DNA of 64,000 bases from an uncultured Bacilli bacterium (GTDB lineage Bacteria > Bacillota_I > Bacilli_A > RFN20 > CAG-826): assembly GCA_934700895.1 (NCBI GenBank), contig CAKUXV010000002.1, forward strand, positions 124,001 to 188,000. The letters run 5' to 3'. Numbering within the stretch: position 1 is the stretch's first letter; every line of letters starts with the position of its first letter. The notes under the pieces were generated by a model. That model did not search any database and had not been told where the DNA came from. It was given only the letters and a program-made list of their open reading frames with translations. The position numbers and the translations under genes are program-made. This document shows, piece by piece, positions 17,174-25,691 of the stretch.

Positions 17174-18484
17174 ATGAAACACACCATTAAAGATCTTGGC
17201 GATTCCAGAATCGAAATCGAAGTCGAAGTCGACCAAGATATCTGGCAAAACGCCCAGAAAAAAGAATTCGAAAAAGCCCTCAAAAATGTTCAAGTCAAGG
17301 GTTTCCGCAAAGGACATGCTCCCGCCGCGATGGCCGCATCCTACGTCAATGGAAGCCGCGTGATGGACGAAGCTCTCAATGCGGTTTTGACCCCTGTTTA
17401 TGCCCAAGTTATCGGGGAAGAGAAGATTCAACCTTTCTCCCGCCCGGAAGTCAATGTCACCAAAGTGAGCGACAAGGAATTAACCTTAGTCTTCACCGTG
17501 ACTTTGATGCCGAAAGTGTCTCTTGGAGCCTATAAAGGACTCACTGCTAAGCGTGAAGTTGCCTCGGTTACCGAAGAAGAAATCACCGAAGCCATCAACC
17601 GTCGCCTCGAAAATGCGGCTGAGCTCGAAGTGGTTGACCGCGAAGCCAAAAAAGGCGACACCGTCGTTTTGGATTTTAAAGGTTTCATCGATGGCAAGCC
17701 CTTTGATGGAGGCGAAGCCAATAACTATTCTCTCGAACTCGGTTCCAATTCCTTTGTTCCGGGCTTTGAAGATGCTCTCGTTGGCGTGAAAGCGGAAGAA
17801 GATAAAGATGTTCAAATCGTTTTCCCTGAGAAATACGTTGCTGAACTTGCTGGCAAGCCTGCTACCTTCAAATGCCATATCCACGAAGTGAAGGAAAAGA
17901 AGATCCCCGCTTTGGATGATGAGGCCGTGAAAGACCTCGGAATCAAGGACGTGGAAACCGTTGATGCTTTGAAAGAATTCGAAAAGAAAGACATCTTGAC
18001 TCGCAAGACCAATGCCGCCAATCGTGAATTCTATGACGCGATCGTCGCCCAAATCGTGGATGGTTCCAAGGTGGAAATCAACTCTGGAATCATCGACGGA
18101 GAAGCCGCGACCCAAGAAGAAAACACGAAAAAGCAAATCGAATCCAACGGTTTGACCTTCCAACAATATCTTGAAATTACTGGACAAACCGAAGAAGATC
18201 TCAAAAAGCAACTTCGCGAAGGCGCGGAAAAGAATTTGAAGCAATTCCTCGTCCTCAACGAGATTGCCCGCACGGAGCACATGGTCGTTGATGATGCTGA
18301 ACTCAACGTTGAGCTTTCGAAGATGGCCGAACAATATCAAATGAAAATCGAAGATATCCGCAAAGCCCTCGGCAATCAAATCGAAGGTTTCCGCGAAAAT
18401 CTCCAGAATCGCAAGATTCAAGACTTTATTCTCGCTAACAACGGTGACGCCGTTGCCGAGAAAAAAGAAGAAAAAGCAGAATAA
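17174..18484 (+). CDS. tig: Trigger factor (ribosome-associated chaperone, peptidyl-prolyl isomerase)
   Basis: Trigger factor binds near the ribosomal exit tunnel and folds nascent chains. The 436-residue protein has the N-terminal ribosome-binding domain with a G-F-R-K-G-H-A-P motif near residue 43, an FKBP-type domain at about 150-245 (VVLDFKGFIDGKPFDGG), and a long helical C-terminal domain with an acidic/Lys tail. AAGGAAG precedes the ATG. A 36-base gap leads to lon without a terminator, so tig-lon-engB form one unit as in Bacillus, but with clpX and lonB missing. A 333-codon open frame on the opposite strand is only a codon-bias shadow. Confidence 0.97.
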   Translation: MKHTIKDLGDSRIEIEVEVDQDIWQNAQKKEFEKALKNVQVKGFRKGHAPAAMAASYVNGSRVMDEALNAVLTPVYAQVIGEEKIQPFSRPEVNVTKVSDKELTLVFTVTLMPKVSLGAYKGLTAKREVASVTEEEITEAINRRLENAAELEVVDREAKKGDTVVLDFKGFIDGKPFDGGEANNYSLELGSNSFVPGFEDALVGVKAEEDKDVQIVFPEKYVAELAGKPATFKCHIHEVKEKKIPALDDEAVKDLGIKDVETVDALKEFEKKDILTRKTNAANREFYDAIVAQIVDGSKVEINSGIIDGEAATQEENTKKQIESNGLTFQQYLEITGQTEEDLKKQLREGAEKNLKQFLVLNEIARTEHMVVDDAELNVELSKMAEQYQMKIEDIRKALGNQIEGFRENLQNRKIQDFILANNGDAVAEKKEEKAE

Positions 18485-18519
18485 CAACGCAGCCTTTATA
18501 GGCGGAAAGGAGTGCTTCT

Positions 18520-20874
18520 ATGGAAGAAAAAGAAGCAGTAAATTTACTTCATCTCCCTCTGCTGATTACTAGGGCCCTTGTCATATTTCCAGGCATTAAT
18601 GAAGAAGTCGAGGCGGGTAGGAATTTTTCGGTTCAAGCAATCGAAAAGTCACGCCTCGACTTTAATAACCTTATCCTAGTCGCGACTCAAAAGGATGAAT
18701 CGCAGGATGGGATCGACCTGAAGAACGTCTATGGCTTTGGAACCCTGGCGCGAATCATGTCGGTTTCTCCGCTTGATGGCGGGGGATGCCGCGTTCGCAT
18801 CATCGGCATGAACCGAGTTAACCTCTATGCAATGCGCTTCGAAGATGGCGCTTATTACGCCGATGCTGAGGCCATTTCTTCCGTTGACGCGGATTCTCCG
18901 AGCAATCGTCTCGCAGCTAATAAACTAATTGACGCGTTAACCAAAAATCGTGGTATTTCCGTTAAAATTTCACCAACATCTTTGATTTCTCTTGCTGGAG
19001 ATGGAAAGAATTGGGAAGAATTTTCTAACGTCGTTTCCGCGTATTTGCCTCTTACGGTTGACCAAAAAATCCAACTTTTGCAAGAACCCTCCGTCCCTCG
19101 TCGAATTGACGATGCCACGGCTTTTGTGATGCTTTCCAAAAAATCCGCCGAAATCGATTCGAAATTGGATAGCCGCGTACGGGATTCCGCGGAAAAAGCC
19201 CAGAGGGATTATCTCCTCCGGGAGAAAATGAAGGCTATTCGTCAGGAGCTTGGCGAAGACGGAGATTCCGCCGATGATGAAACCTCCATTCGCGAAAAAT
19301 TAGAGAAAAATCCCTATCCCAAGAATGTAGAAGATCGCGTTTTGCGGGAGTTGAAGCGTTACAAAATGATGCCGGAGTCTTCGCTAGAAGGTTCTCTTAT
19401 CATGAGCTACATCGAAACTCTCATGAATGCTCCTTGGTTTGAAAAAACAGAGGATAATGAGGATTTAGATAATGTTCGCAAAGTCTTGGACGAGGACCAT
19501 TATGGCCTTGAGAAGGTAAAAAAACGAATCGTGGAATATCTTGCGGTCAAGAAAGTGGCCGGAAACCTTCGCGCTCCGATTTTGTGCTTTTATGGGCCGC
19601 CTGGATGCGGCAAAACGAGTTTAGGACGTTCCATTGCCCGGGCATTAGGAAGGAAATTCTTCAAAGCTTCGTTGGGCGGAGTCAGTGATGAAGCCGAAAT
19701 TCGCGGACATCGTAGGACTTACGTCGGATCGATGCCCGGTCGAATCATTCAAGGCATGACGAAAACTGGAGTCGTTAATCCCGTTTTCTTGCTTGATGAA
19801 ATCGATAAGGTAGGTGGACAAAGCTATCATGGCGATCCTTCTAGCGCCTTGCTTGAAGTCTTGGATCCGGAACAAAATTTTGCCTTTAACGACAATTACC
19901 TCGAAGAGCCTTACGATTTGAGCAACGTCTTATTCATTTGCACCGCAAACTACTTGGAAAACATTCCTGCTCCTTTGCGCGACCGTTTGGAGCTCATTGA
20001 AGTTCCTTCTTACACCGAAATTGAGAAAACTCGCATTGCAACTGGATTTTTGATTCCCAAACAGTGTGAGGCCAATGGGCTGAAAGAAGAAGATGTTTCC
20101 TTTACGGAAGATGCAATCAAAGAAATGATCGAACACTACACTATGGAGGCGGGTGTTCGCCAATTAGAACGCTTGATTGCCAGCTGCTGCCGAAAGGTTG
20201 TGGTGGATTTGCTGGACAACCCTTCGAAAGCCAAACCTGTCCTTGTGGATGAAACATTGGTCCAAAAATACCTTGGAATCGAGTTATTTGAAGGAACCAA
20301 GAAGGAAAAAGAAAACCAAATCGGCGTCGTTACTGGACTCGCCTATACCGAATTCGGCGGCGATATTTTGCCGATCGAAGTAACTTATTTCCCCGGGAAA
20401 GGCGGCTTGGTTTTGACGGGAAAGCTTGGTGACGTCATGAAGGAATCTGCGGAAATTGCCCTCGATTTCGTTCGTTCCAACGCGAGCAAATACGGAATTT
20501 CCGATGAGATTTTCCAAAAGAATGACATTCATATTCACGTTCCAGAAGGCGCTGTCCCCAAGGATGGTCCTTCGGCCGGAATCGCGATTACGACCGCCAT
20601 TATTTCTTGTCTTAGCAAGACTCCGGTTGACGCCAATGTGGCGATGACGGGAGAAGTAACCTTGCGCGGGAAAGCCCTCCCGATTGGAGGGTTGCGCGAA
20701 AAGTCGTTGGCGGCTCTCCGCTGCGGTATTAAGCGCATTATCGTTCCTTCTGAAAACAAGAAGGACGTGAGCGAACTACCCAAGGAAGTAAAAGAGCATT
20801 TGGAGATTTCCTTTATGAATCATGTTGATGATGCGTTGGCCATCGCGCTCGTCAAAAAGGAGACCCATGAGTGA
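18520..20874 (+). CDS. lon: ATP-dependent protease Lon
   Basis: Lon unfolds and degrades damaged and regulatory proteins in the cytoplasm. The order is the N-terminal substrate domain (about 1-200), a coiled coil, AAA+ with Walker A GPPGCGKT (359-366) and Walker B VFLLDEIDKV, and the Ser/Lys protease domain. The catalytic dyad is S685 in PKDGPSAG and K728 in LREKSLAAL, 43 residues apart as in the E. coli enzyme. The length (784) is typical. A GGCGGAAAGGAG site precedes the ATG. The last 8 bases overlap the start of engB. Confidence 0.98.
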   Translation: MEEKEAVNLLHLPLLITRALVIFPGINEEVEAGRNFSVQAIEKSRLDFNNLILVATQKDESQDGIDLKNVYGFGTLARIMSVSPLDGGGCRVRIIGMNRVNLYAMRFEDGAYYADAEAISSVDADSPSNRLAANKLIDALTKNRGISVKISPTSLISLAGDGKNWEEFSNVVSAYLPLTVDQKIQLLQEPSVPRRIDDATAFVMLSKKSAEIDSKLDSRVRDSAEKAQRDYLLREKMKAIRQELGEDGDSADDETSIREKLEKNPYPKNVEDRVLRELKRYKMMPESSLEGSLIMSYIETLMNAPWFEKTEDNEDLDNVRKVLDEDHYGLEKVKKRIVEYLAVKKVAGNLRAPILCFYGPPGCGKTSLGRSIARALGRKFFKASLGGVSDEAEIRGHRRTYVGSMPGRIIQGMTKTGVVNPVFLLDEIDKVGGQSYHGDPSSALLEVLDPEQNFAFNDNYLEEPYDLSNVLFICTANYLENIPAPLRDRLELIEVPSYTEIEKTRIATGFLIPKQCEANGLKEEDVSFTEDAIKEMIEHYTMEAGVRQLERLIASCCRKVVVDLLDNPSKAKPVLVDETLVQKYLGIELFEGTKKEKENQIGVVTGLAYTEFGGDILPIEVTYFPGKGGLVLTGKLGDVMKESAEIALDFVRSNASKYGISDEIFQKNDIHIHVPEGAVPKDGPSAGIAITTAIISCLSKTPVDANVAMTGEVTLRGKALPIGGLREKSLAALRCGIKRIIVPSENKKDVSELPKEVKEHLEISFMNHVDDALAIALVKKETHE

Positions 20875-21439
20875 TTCGTTTAAGAAGGTGCGTTTTATCA
20901 CAAGCGCGCCTTCTCTTTCTTCTTTTAAAGCCGATTGGAAACCTGGCGTGATGATGGTCGGCAGATCGAATGTCGGCAAATCGACGCTCATCAATGGTTT
21001 GGTAGGCCAAAAAATCGCCTTTTCCTCAAAAAAGGCAGGCAAAACCAAATCTTTGAATTTCTTTTTGGTCGACGAGTCCTTTTATCTGATTGACGCCCCA
21101 GGGTATGGGTCGACGAACTTCGCCACGTTATCCACGGTTCAATTTTCCACAATGATGGAAGAAGTTATCCCTTCCCCTTTAATTCGCTGCATCGTCTTGC
21201 TACTAGATTTGCGTCGAAAACCCGGCAAAGATGACGTCGCCTTTTATCGGTACTTGGAAAATTCAGGGAAGCCTCTGCTTGTTGTGCTTACGAAATGTGA
21301 CACGATGAACCAAAGGGAGCGTTTTCAAGCGTTGAAAACTTCGAAAGAATTAGGATTCAATGATGTGATTTGCAGCGATGGGTCCTCCGAAGCTAAGAAA
21401 AAGATTCAATCGGCGATTCTTTCCATGCTGAAGCGTTAA
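20867..21439 (+). CDS. engB: Ribosome-biogenesis GTP-binding protein EngB (YsxC)
   Basis: EngB is an essential GTPase in 50S assembly. The 190-residue protein carries G1 GRSNVGKS, G3 DAPGYG and G4 TKCD, with the short N-terminal extension of the family. The start is ATG 20867, preceded by AAAGGAG inside lon, giving MSDSFKKVRF; a longer opening within lon has no support. It completes the conserved lon-engB pair. Confidence 0.97.
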   Translation: MSDSFKKVRFITSAPSLSSFKADWKPGVMMVGRSNVGKSTLINGLVGQKIAFSSKKAGKTKSLNFFLVDESFYLIDAPGYGSTNFATLSTVQFSTMMEEVIPSPLIRCIVLLLDLRRKPGKDDVAFYRYLENSGKPLLVVLTKCDTMNQRERFQALKTSKELGFNDVICSDGSSEAKKKIQSAILSMLKR

Positions 21440-21467
21440 AAAGGGTTTTCTATTTCCATAATTTGTT

Positions 21468-21674
21468 TATAATTTTTTTGTTCCGATGAACAAGAGGGAC
21501 TTAGGTCACTTTTTTAGAGAGAACTCCGGATGGTGGAAGCGGGGTAAAAAGTCCTAAGAAGTCGCTTGGGAGGAAACGTGGGTCGCGTTAAGACCACAAG
21601 AGATTTTATTCTTATCGGGAATAAAAAAAGTTGGGTGGTACCGCGCGCCGCGCCCCAATTGGGCGCGGTTTTTT
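21468..21674 (+). promoter_or_regulatory. valS promoter and T-box leader (Val specifier GUC)
   Basis: TATAAT at 21468-21473 predicts transcription from about 21480. The leader shows GAGAGAA near 21518, a GGTGGAAGC element, the specifier GTC at 21561-21563 preceded by GAA and followed six bases later by GAG, the T-box core GGGTGGTACCGCG (21633-21645), and a terminator CCGCGCCC with GGGCGCGG (21648-21655, 21661-21668) followed by six T. GUC is a Val codon, as expected for valS. The extra Stem I apical region seems shorter than in the ileS leader. Confidence 0.94.
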
Positions 21675-21689
21675 AATGGAGGAAAATCA

Positions 21690-24269
21690 ATGCTCGACAA
21701 ACATTATGATCCGAAAAAGGTCGAAGAAGGAAAGTACGAAAATTGGAAAAATAAGGGGTATTTCACTGCCGGAGACTCTTCCAAAGAAGCGTTTTCTTTG
21801 GTTATTCCGCCACCAAATGTAACGGGGAAGTTGCATTTGGGGCATGTCATGGATACCGTCCCAGACGACATTATCGTCCGTTACAAGAAAATGAAGGGTT
21901 ATGATGTTCTGTGGGTTCCTGGAATGGATCACGCCGGCATTGCCACCCAAGCGAAAGTAGAAGCCAAACTCCGCGCCGAGGGCATCTCCCGTTATGATTT
22001 GGGCCGCGAAGGATTCTTGAAGAAAGCATGGGAATGGAAGGATGAATATGCCAAGACCATTCACAAGCAATGGGCTAAAATCGGCTTGTCGGTCGATTAT
22101 ACTCGCGAAAGGTTCACGTTGGATGATGGCTTGTCCGAAGCGGTTCGCCATGTTTTTGTGACTCTCTATCATCAAGGTTTGATTTACCAAGGCGAAAAAA
22201 TCATCAATTGGGACCCCGTTTTGCGGACGGCTTTGTCCAATATCGAAGTCAACCACCAAGACGATGAAGGCGAATTCTATTATTTCCGCTATGAGGTTGT
22301 CGGAGAACAAGGGCGTTACATTGTTGTCGCTACCACCCGCCCAGAGACCATGTGGGGCGATACCGCCGTTTTTGTGAACCCCAAAGACCCGAGGTTCAGC
22401 GATTTAATTGGAAAGAAAGTCATTAACCCCTGCAATGGAGAAGAACTGCCTTTGATGGCCGATTCTTATGTGGATATGAGTTTTGGAACCGGTGCCATGA
22501 AATGCACGCCGGCTCACGATCCCAATGACTTTGCGTTGGCCAAAAAATATGGTTTCCCCTTCATTCGTGTTTTGGACGAAACTGCTCATTTGCTTCCGAT
22601 TGCAGGCGAGTTCGCCGGTATGGACCGATACGAAGCCAGAAAAGCGTTGGTGGAGAAAATCCAACGTGAAGGTCATTTGGACCACGTTGAAAAATTTATC
22701 CACTCGGTCGGCCACAGCGAACGTAGCGGCGCGGTCGTTGAACCGATGCTCTCCAAGCAATGGTTTGTGAAAATGAAGCCGTTGGCAGACCGAGTTTTGG
22801 CCCAACAAAAAACCGAAAACAAGGTGGAGTTTTTGCCCCGTCGTTTCGAAAATGTTTTGATTCGCTGGATGCAAAACGTCGAAGATTGGTGCATTTCCCG
22901 CCAACTTTGGTGGGGGCACCGTATTCCTGCGTATTACAATAAAGAAACGGGGGAAGTCCTTGTCACAGAGGGAACTCCCGATTTAACAAAATACACACAA
23001 GACGAGGATGTTCTTGATACGTGGTTTTCCAGCGCCTTGTGGCCGTTCGCTACCTTAGGCTGGCCCCACCAAACCCCGGACTTTGACCGTTATTTCCCCA
23101 CGAGTGTCCTTAACACCGGATACGATATTATTTTCTTCTGGGTGAGCCGCATGATCTTCCAAAGTGAACACTTTACAGATCGGGTTCCCTTCAAAAAAGT
23201 GGTCATTCACGGTCTTATTCGCGATGAGCAAGGTCGAAAAATGTCTAAATCTCTTGGAAACGGCATCGATCCTCTCGATATTATCGCCAAATACGGCGTC
23301 GACGCGATGCGTTACTTCATCACGACCAATAGCACTCCAGGGCAAGACATGCGCTACAGCGAAGAAAAGCTGCAAGCTGCCGAGAACTATTTGAATAAAA
23401 TTTGGAATGCGACCCGCTACGTCGAAATGACTTTGGGCGAAGATTTCCAACCGAAAGAAATTCAATACAAAGAGTTGGGCGTTTTGGAAAAGTATATTTT
23501 GACTCGTTTGGAGAAAACGATCTCTCATGTTCAAAAAAAGATGGATGCCTATGAATTTGGGGCTGCCAGCACGTATCTTTACGATTTTGTGTATGACGAT
23601 TTCTGTTCTTTCTATCTTGAGATGAGCAAAGTTTCCTTGGCGGATCCAAACCAATCGGAAACCGTCAAGCAAGTTCTTTATCGTGTCATCCATGATGTTA
23701 TTTTGATGATCTATCCCTATTGCCCATTCATCGGCGAAGAACTTTATTGCTCCTTGCCTGGTCACAAAGATTCCGCGATGCTAGAAACGTATCCGGAATA
23801 CCGCTCCCAATGGGTATCTCTCGCAGCAGAAAAGAAGGGGCGTATGCTGTTTGAGATGATTCGCGACGGGCGCGGCTATAAATCCAGCCATAAAATGGCC
23901 CCCAACGAAGCGATTAAGATCACCCTCTCTCCCAAAACTCCTTTCAAAGGCGTGGAAACCTATCTCACCCGATTCCTTTTCGCCAAAGAAATCCAAATTC
24001 AAAAAGAAGCACCCCATGGTGACGCCTTCCTCTATTCGGGTCTGACGATGGTGGTCGCTTCCAACAAGAGCAACGAAGAGATTAAAAAAGAGTTGTTGAA
24101 AGAAAAAGAACGTCTTGACTTTGAAATTTCTCGCAGCCAAAAAATGCTCCTTAATCCTGCATTCGTTTCCAAAGCTCCGAAGCAAAAAGTTGACTTGGAA
24201 CAGTCTAAACTCGAAGAAAACAAGAATAAAATGAAGGATTTAGAACGAAGAATCTCCGATCTTGCCTAA
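21690..24269 (+). CDS. valS: Valine-tRNA ligase
   Basis: ValS charges tRNA-Val. The 859-residue protein has HIGH as HLGH (49-52) and KMSKS at 517-521. The editing domain lies between them (VVATTRPETMWGDTAV near 210), and the C-terminal coiled-coil tRNA-binding arm is at about 790-859. GGAGGAAA precedes the ATG. It is the sole gene clearly controlled by the T-box leader. After its stop, a run of A/T with the palindrome TTTTTTCGAAAAAA follows, which is not a convincing terminator. Confidence 0.98.
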   Translation: MLDKHYDPKKVEEGKYENWKNKGYFTAGDSSKEAFSLVIPPPNVTGKLHLGHVMDTVPDDIIVRYKKMKGYDVLWVPGMDHAGIATQAKVEAKLRAEGISRYDLGREGFLKKAWEWKDEYAKTIHKQWAKIGLSVDYTRERFTLDDGLSEAVRHVFVTLYHQGLIYQGEKIINWDPVLRTALSNIEVNHQDDEGEFYYFRYEVVGEQGRYIVVATTRPETMWGDTAVFVNPKDPRFSDLIGKKVINPCNGEELPLMADSYVDMSFGTGAMKCTPAHDPNDFALAKKYGFPFIRVLDETAHLLPIAGEFAGMDRYEARKALVEKIQREGHLDHVEKFIHSVGHSERSGAVVEPMLSKQWFVKMKPLADRVLAQQKTENKVEFLPRRFENVLIRWMQNVEDWCISRQLWWGHRIPAYYNKETGEVLVTEGTPDLTKYTQDEDVLDTWFSSALWPFATLGWPHQTPDFDRYFPTSVLNTGYDIIFFWVSRMIFQSEHFTDRVPFKKVVIHGLIRDEQGRKMSKSLGNGIDPLDIIAKYGVDAMRYFITTNSTPGQDMRYSEEKLQAAENYLNKIWNATRYVEMTLGEDFQPKEIQYKELGVLEKYILTRLEKTISHVQKKMDAYEFGAASTYLYDFVYDDFCSFYLEMSKVSLADPNQSETVKQVLYRVIHDVILMIYPYCPFIGEELYCSLPGHKDSAMLETYPEYRSQWVSLAAEKKGRMLFEMIRDGRGYKSSHKMAPNEAIKITLSPKTPFKGVETYLTRFLFAKEIQIQKEAPHGDAFLYSGLTMVVASNKSNEEIKKELLKEKERLDFEISRSQKMLLNPAFVSKAPKQKVDLEQSKLEENKNKMKDLERRISDLA

Positions 24270-24345
24270 TAAACCGGATTTTTTCGAAAAAAATTATCCA
24301 AAAAAATTCCAAAAAATCGTTCTAAGTTATTAGGAGGATTTGATT

Positions 24346-24531
24346 ATGGAATTACAACCTTTAAGCAAAGATGAATGTCAGCAAATTCGGCCTGGTGAGG
24401 CCTTGACCTTGGGAACTGTTGTTTTGGTTTTCACGATTGTCATTCTCTCGATCGCTGCCTATAAGCTGTTTAAAAGCCAATCCGCAAACGTCACAACGCC
24501 TGGGGGATACAAATTCGAATGGAAAATGTGA
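24346..24531 (+). CDS. Small single-pass membrane peptide, leader-peptide-like N-terminus
   Basis: This 61-residue protein is not recognised. It has a short polar N-terminus (LSKDECQQIRPGEA), one hydrophobic segment at about residues 21-43, and a tail ending GGYKFEWKM. A strong AGGAGG site 7 bases before ATG 24346 argues that it is translated. The N-terminus resembles in outline the L-S-x-x-E-x-x-x-I-x-G-G leaders of bacteriocins, but reads P-G-E instead of G-G, and no maturation or transport gene is adjacent. It could equally be a membrane-stress or toxin-type peptide. It stands alone between valS and the L21 leader. Confidence 0.72.
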   Translation: MELQPLSKDECQQIRPGEALTLGTVVLVFTIVILSIAAYKLFKSQSANVTTPGGYKFEWKM

Positions 24532-24540
24532 CAAAATGCT

Positions 24541-24568
24541 TTGATTTCGCGTGATACATGCGTATAAT
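24541..24568 (+). promoter_or_regulatory. rplU operon promoter
   Basis: TTGATT (24541-24546), a 16-base spacer and a perfect TATAAT (24563-24568), one of the strongest promoters in the window, as expected for ribosomal protein genes. Transcription should start near 24575. Confidence 0.8.
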
Positions 24569-24574
24569 CATCGC

Positions 24575-24672
24575 GTTGTCCGCTTTGCTTTTGAGCGCGC
24601 AACCGCATAGAAGAGGTTTCTAAACCACTTGGTACCTCCATAGCGAGTCTAGAAAAAGCAGCAAGGAGGAAA
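24575..24672 (+). ncRNA. Probable L21 leader (ribosomal protein autoregulatory RNA)
   Basis: About 100 bases of untranslated leader lie before rplU, with complementary segments such as GAGGT with ACCTC around TTCTAAACCACTTGGT. Firmicutes carry a conserved L21 leader in exactly this position. I assign it by position and pairing potential, not by a covariance match. The gene-proximal end provides the AAGGAGG site. Confidence 0.6.
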
Positions 24673-24674
24673 AT

Positions 24675-24983
24675 ATGTACGCAATCATTGAAACTGGCGG
24701 AAAGCAAGTCAAAGTCGAAGTCGGTGACAAGATCTATGTTGAAAAACTCAACGTGGAAGCTGGTCAAGACGTCTCGATTGACAAAGTTCTTTTCGTTGGT
24801 GGCGAAAACACGAAAGTCGGCGCCCCTTATGTGAAAGGCGCCTCCGTCGATTGCAAGGTCGAAAAACAAGGCCTTGGCAAGAAAATCCGTGTTTACAAGT
24901 ACAAGGCAAAAGCGAATGAGCGCAAGACCATTGGCCATCGTCAGCCTTATACCTGCCTCGTCATCAAAGCCATCAACGCCTAA
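24675..24983 (+). CDS. rplU: 50S ribosomal protein L21
   Basis: L21 is a beta-barrel protein of the large subunit. The 102-residue sequence starts MYAIIETGGKQ, contains VEAGQDVSIDKVLFVGG, and ends with the typical K-R-x-T-I-G-H-R-Q-P-Y-T motif. AAGGAGGAAAAT precedes the ATG. It leads the rplU-prp-rpmA operon, with 12 bases to prp. Confidence 0.98.
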   Translation: MYAIIETGGKQVKVEVGDKIYVEKLNVEAGQDVSIDKVLFVGGENTKVGAPYVKGASVDCKVEKQGLGKKIRVYKYKAKANERKTIGHRQPYTCLVIKAINA

Positions 24984-24995
24984 GGAGGCAGTGGC

Positions 24996-25304
24996 ATGGT
25001 GAAGGTTGAGATTGATTATCGTGGGAAGGGCATTTCCAAGATTCTCGTCAAAGGGCACGCAAACACCGCGGCTTATGGACAGGACTTGGTTTGCGCAGCC
25101 GTCAGTGCGATTTGCACCGGCGCCCTGAATGCGTTGGAAGATTCGGATTCTTATTCGATTGAATTGGAATCGGGGTATGTCAAATGCGAAATTCCCGGAT
25201 CGATTTCCGAACACGACCAAACGGTTTTGGAAACGATGATCATCCAATTGAAAACCATTGAGGTTTCCTATGCAGGAGCCATTAATATTAAAGAAAGGAA
25301 GTAA
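24996..25304 (+). CDS. prp: Ribosomal-processing cysteine protease Prp
   Basis: Prp removes the N-terminal extension of ribosomal protein L27. The 102-residue protein has the catalytic His in V-K-G-H-A-N (about residue 22) and the catalytic Cys in DLVCAAVSAI (about residue 34). Its substrate is encoded directly downstream and retains the cleavage motif, so enzyme and substrate are both present. The order rplU-prp-rpmA is that of Bacilli. Confidence 0.96.
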   Translation: MVKVEIDYRGKGISKILVKGHANTAAYGQDLVCAAVSAICTGALNALEDSDSYSIELESGYVKCEIPGSISEHDQTVLETMIIQLKTIEVSYAGAINIKERK

Positions 25305-25309
25305 CCATC

Positions 25310-25600
25310 ATGAAATTCGTTCTTGATTTACAACTCTTCGCTTCCAAAAAAGGCGTTGGTTCGACCAAAAACGGCCGTGATTCCGCTGGTCGCCGTCTTG
25401 GCGCTAAGGTTGGCGATGGACAAATCGTCACCGCTGGTTCGATTCTTTATCGTCAGCGCGGCACGAAGATCATGCCGGGCAAAAACGTCATCAAAGGTGG
25501 CGACGACACGTTGAACGCTTGCATCGCTGGCAAGGTGAAGTTCGAAAGAGTTGGAAAAAGCGGAAAGCGCGTCAGCGTTTATCCCGTTGTTGCCGAATAA
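25310..25600 (+). CDS. rpmA: 50S ribosomal protein L27 (with Prp-cleaved N-terminal extension)
   Basis: L27 reaches towards the peptidyl transferase centre. The N-terminus MKFVLDLQLFASKKG contains the Prp site (L-Q-L-F-A before S-K-K-G), so the mature protein should start at SKKGVGSTKNGRD. At 96 residues it has normal length. AAAGGAAG is placed before the ATG. A terminator 20 bases after the stop ends the operon. Confidence 0.98.
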   Translation: MKFVLDLQLFASKKGVGSTKNGRDSAGRRLGAKVGDGQIVTAGSILYRQRGTKIMPGKNVIKGGDDTLNACIAGKVKFERVGKSGKRVSVYPVVAE

Positions 25601-25620
25601 TTTCGATTGTCGATCAACTG

Positions 25621-25647
25621 GGGCGTCCTAAAGGCGCCCTTTTTTTG
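25621..25647 (+). terminator. Terminator of the rplU-prp-rpmA operon
   Basis: GGGCGTC, loop CTAAA, GGCGCCC (25621-25627 with 25633-25639) forms a GC-rich stem with one G-U pair, followed by eight T. Confidence 0.9.
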
Positions 25648-25691
25648 TGAGGGGGATACGCTACGCATCATTTTATGCGATAATAAATCTT

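Noticed and set aside
17486..18487. 333-codon open frame opposite tig
   Set aside because: Phe/Leu/Asp-rich shadow produced by the codon bias of tig; no ribosome site, and tig itself is certain.
23055..23765. 236-codon open frame opposite valS
   Set aside because: Lies wholly inside valS on the other strand, with no recognisable motif.
24277..24290. Palindrome TTTTTTCGAAAAAA after valS as a terminator
   Set aside because: The stem is all A/T and no T-run follows it, so termination is not convincing.
25647..25691. Longer GTG start for the glycosyltransferase
   Set aside because: It lies in the T-run of the rpmA terminator and upstream of the -10 box; ATG 25692 begins the family's usual N-terminus.
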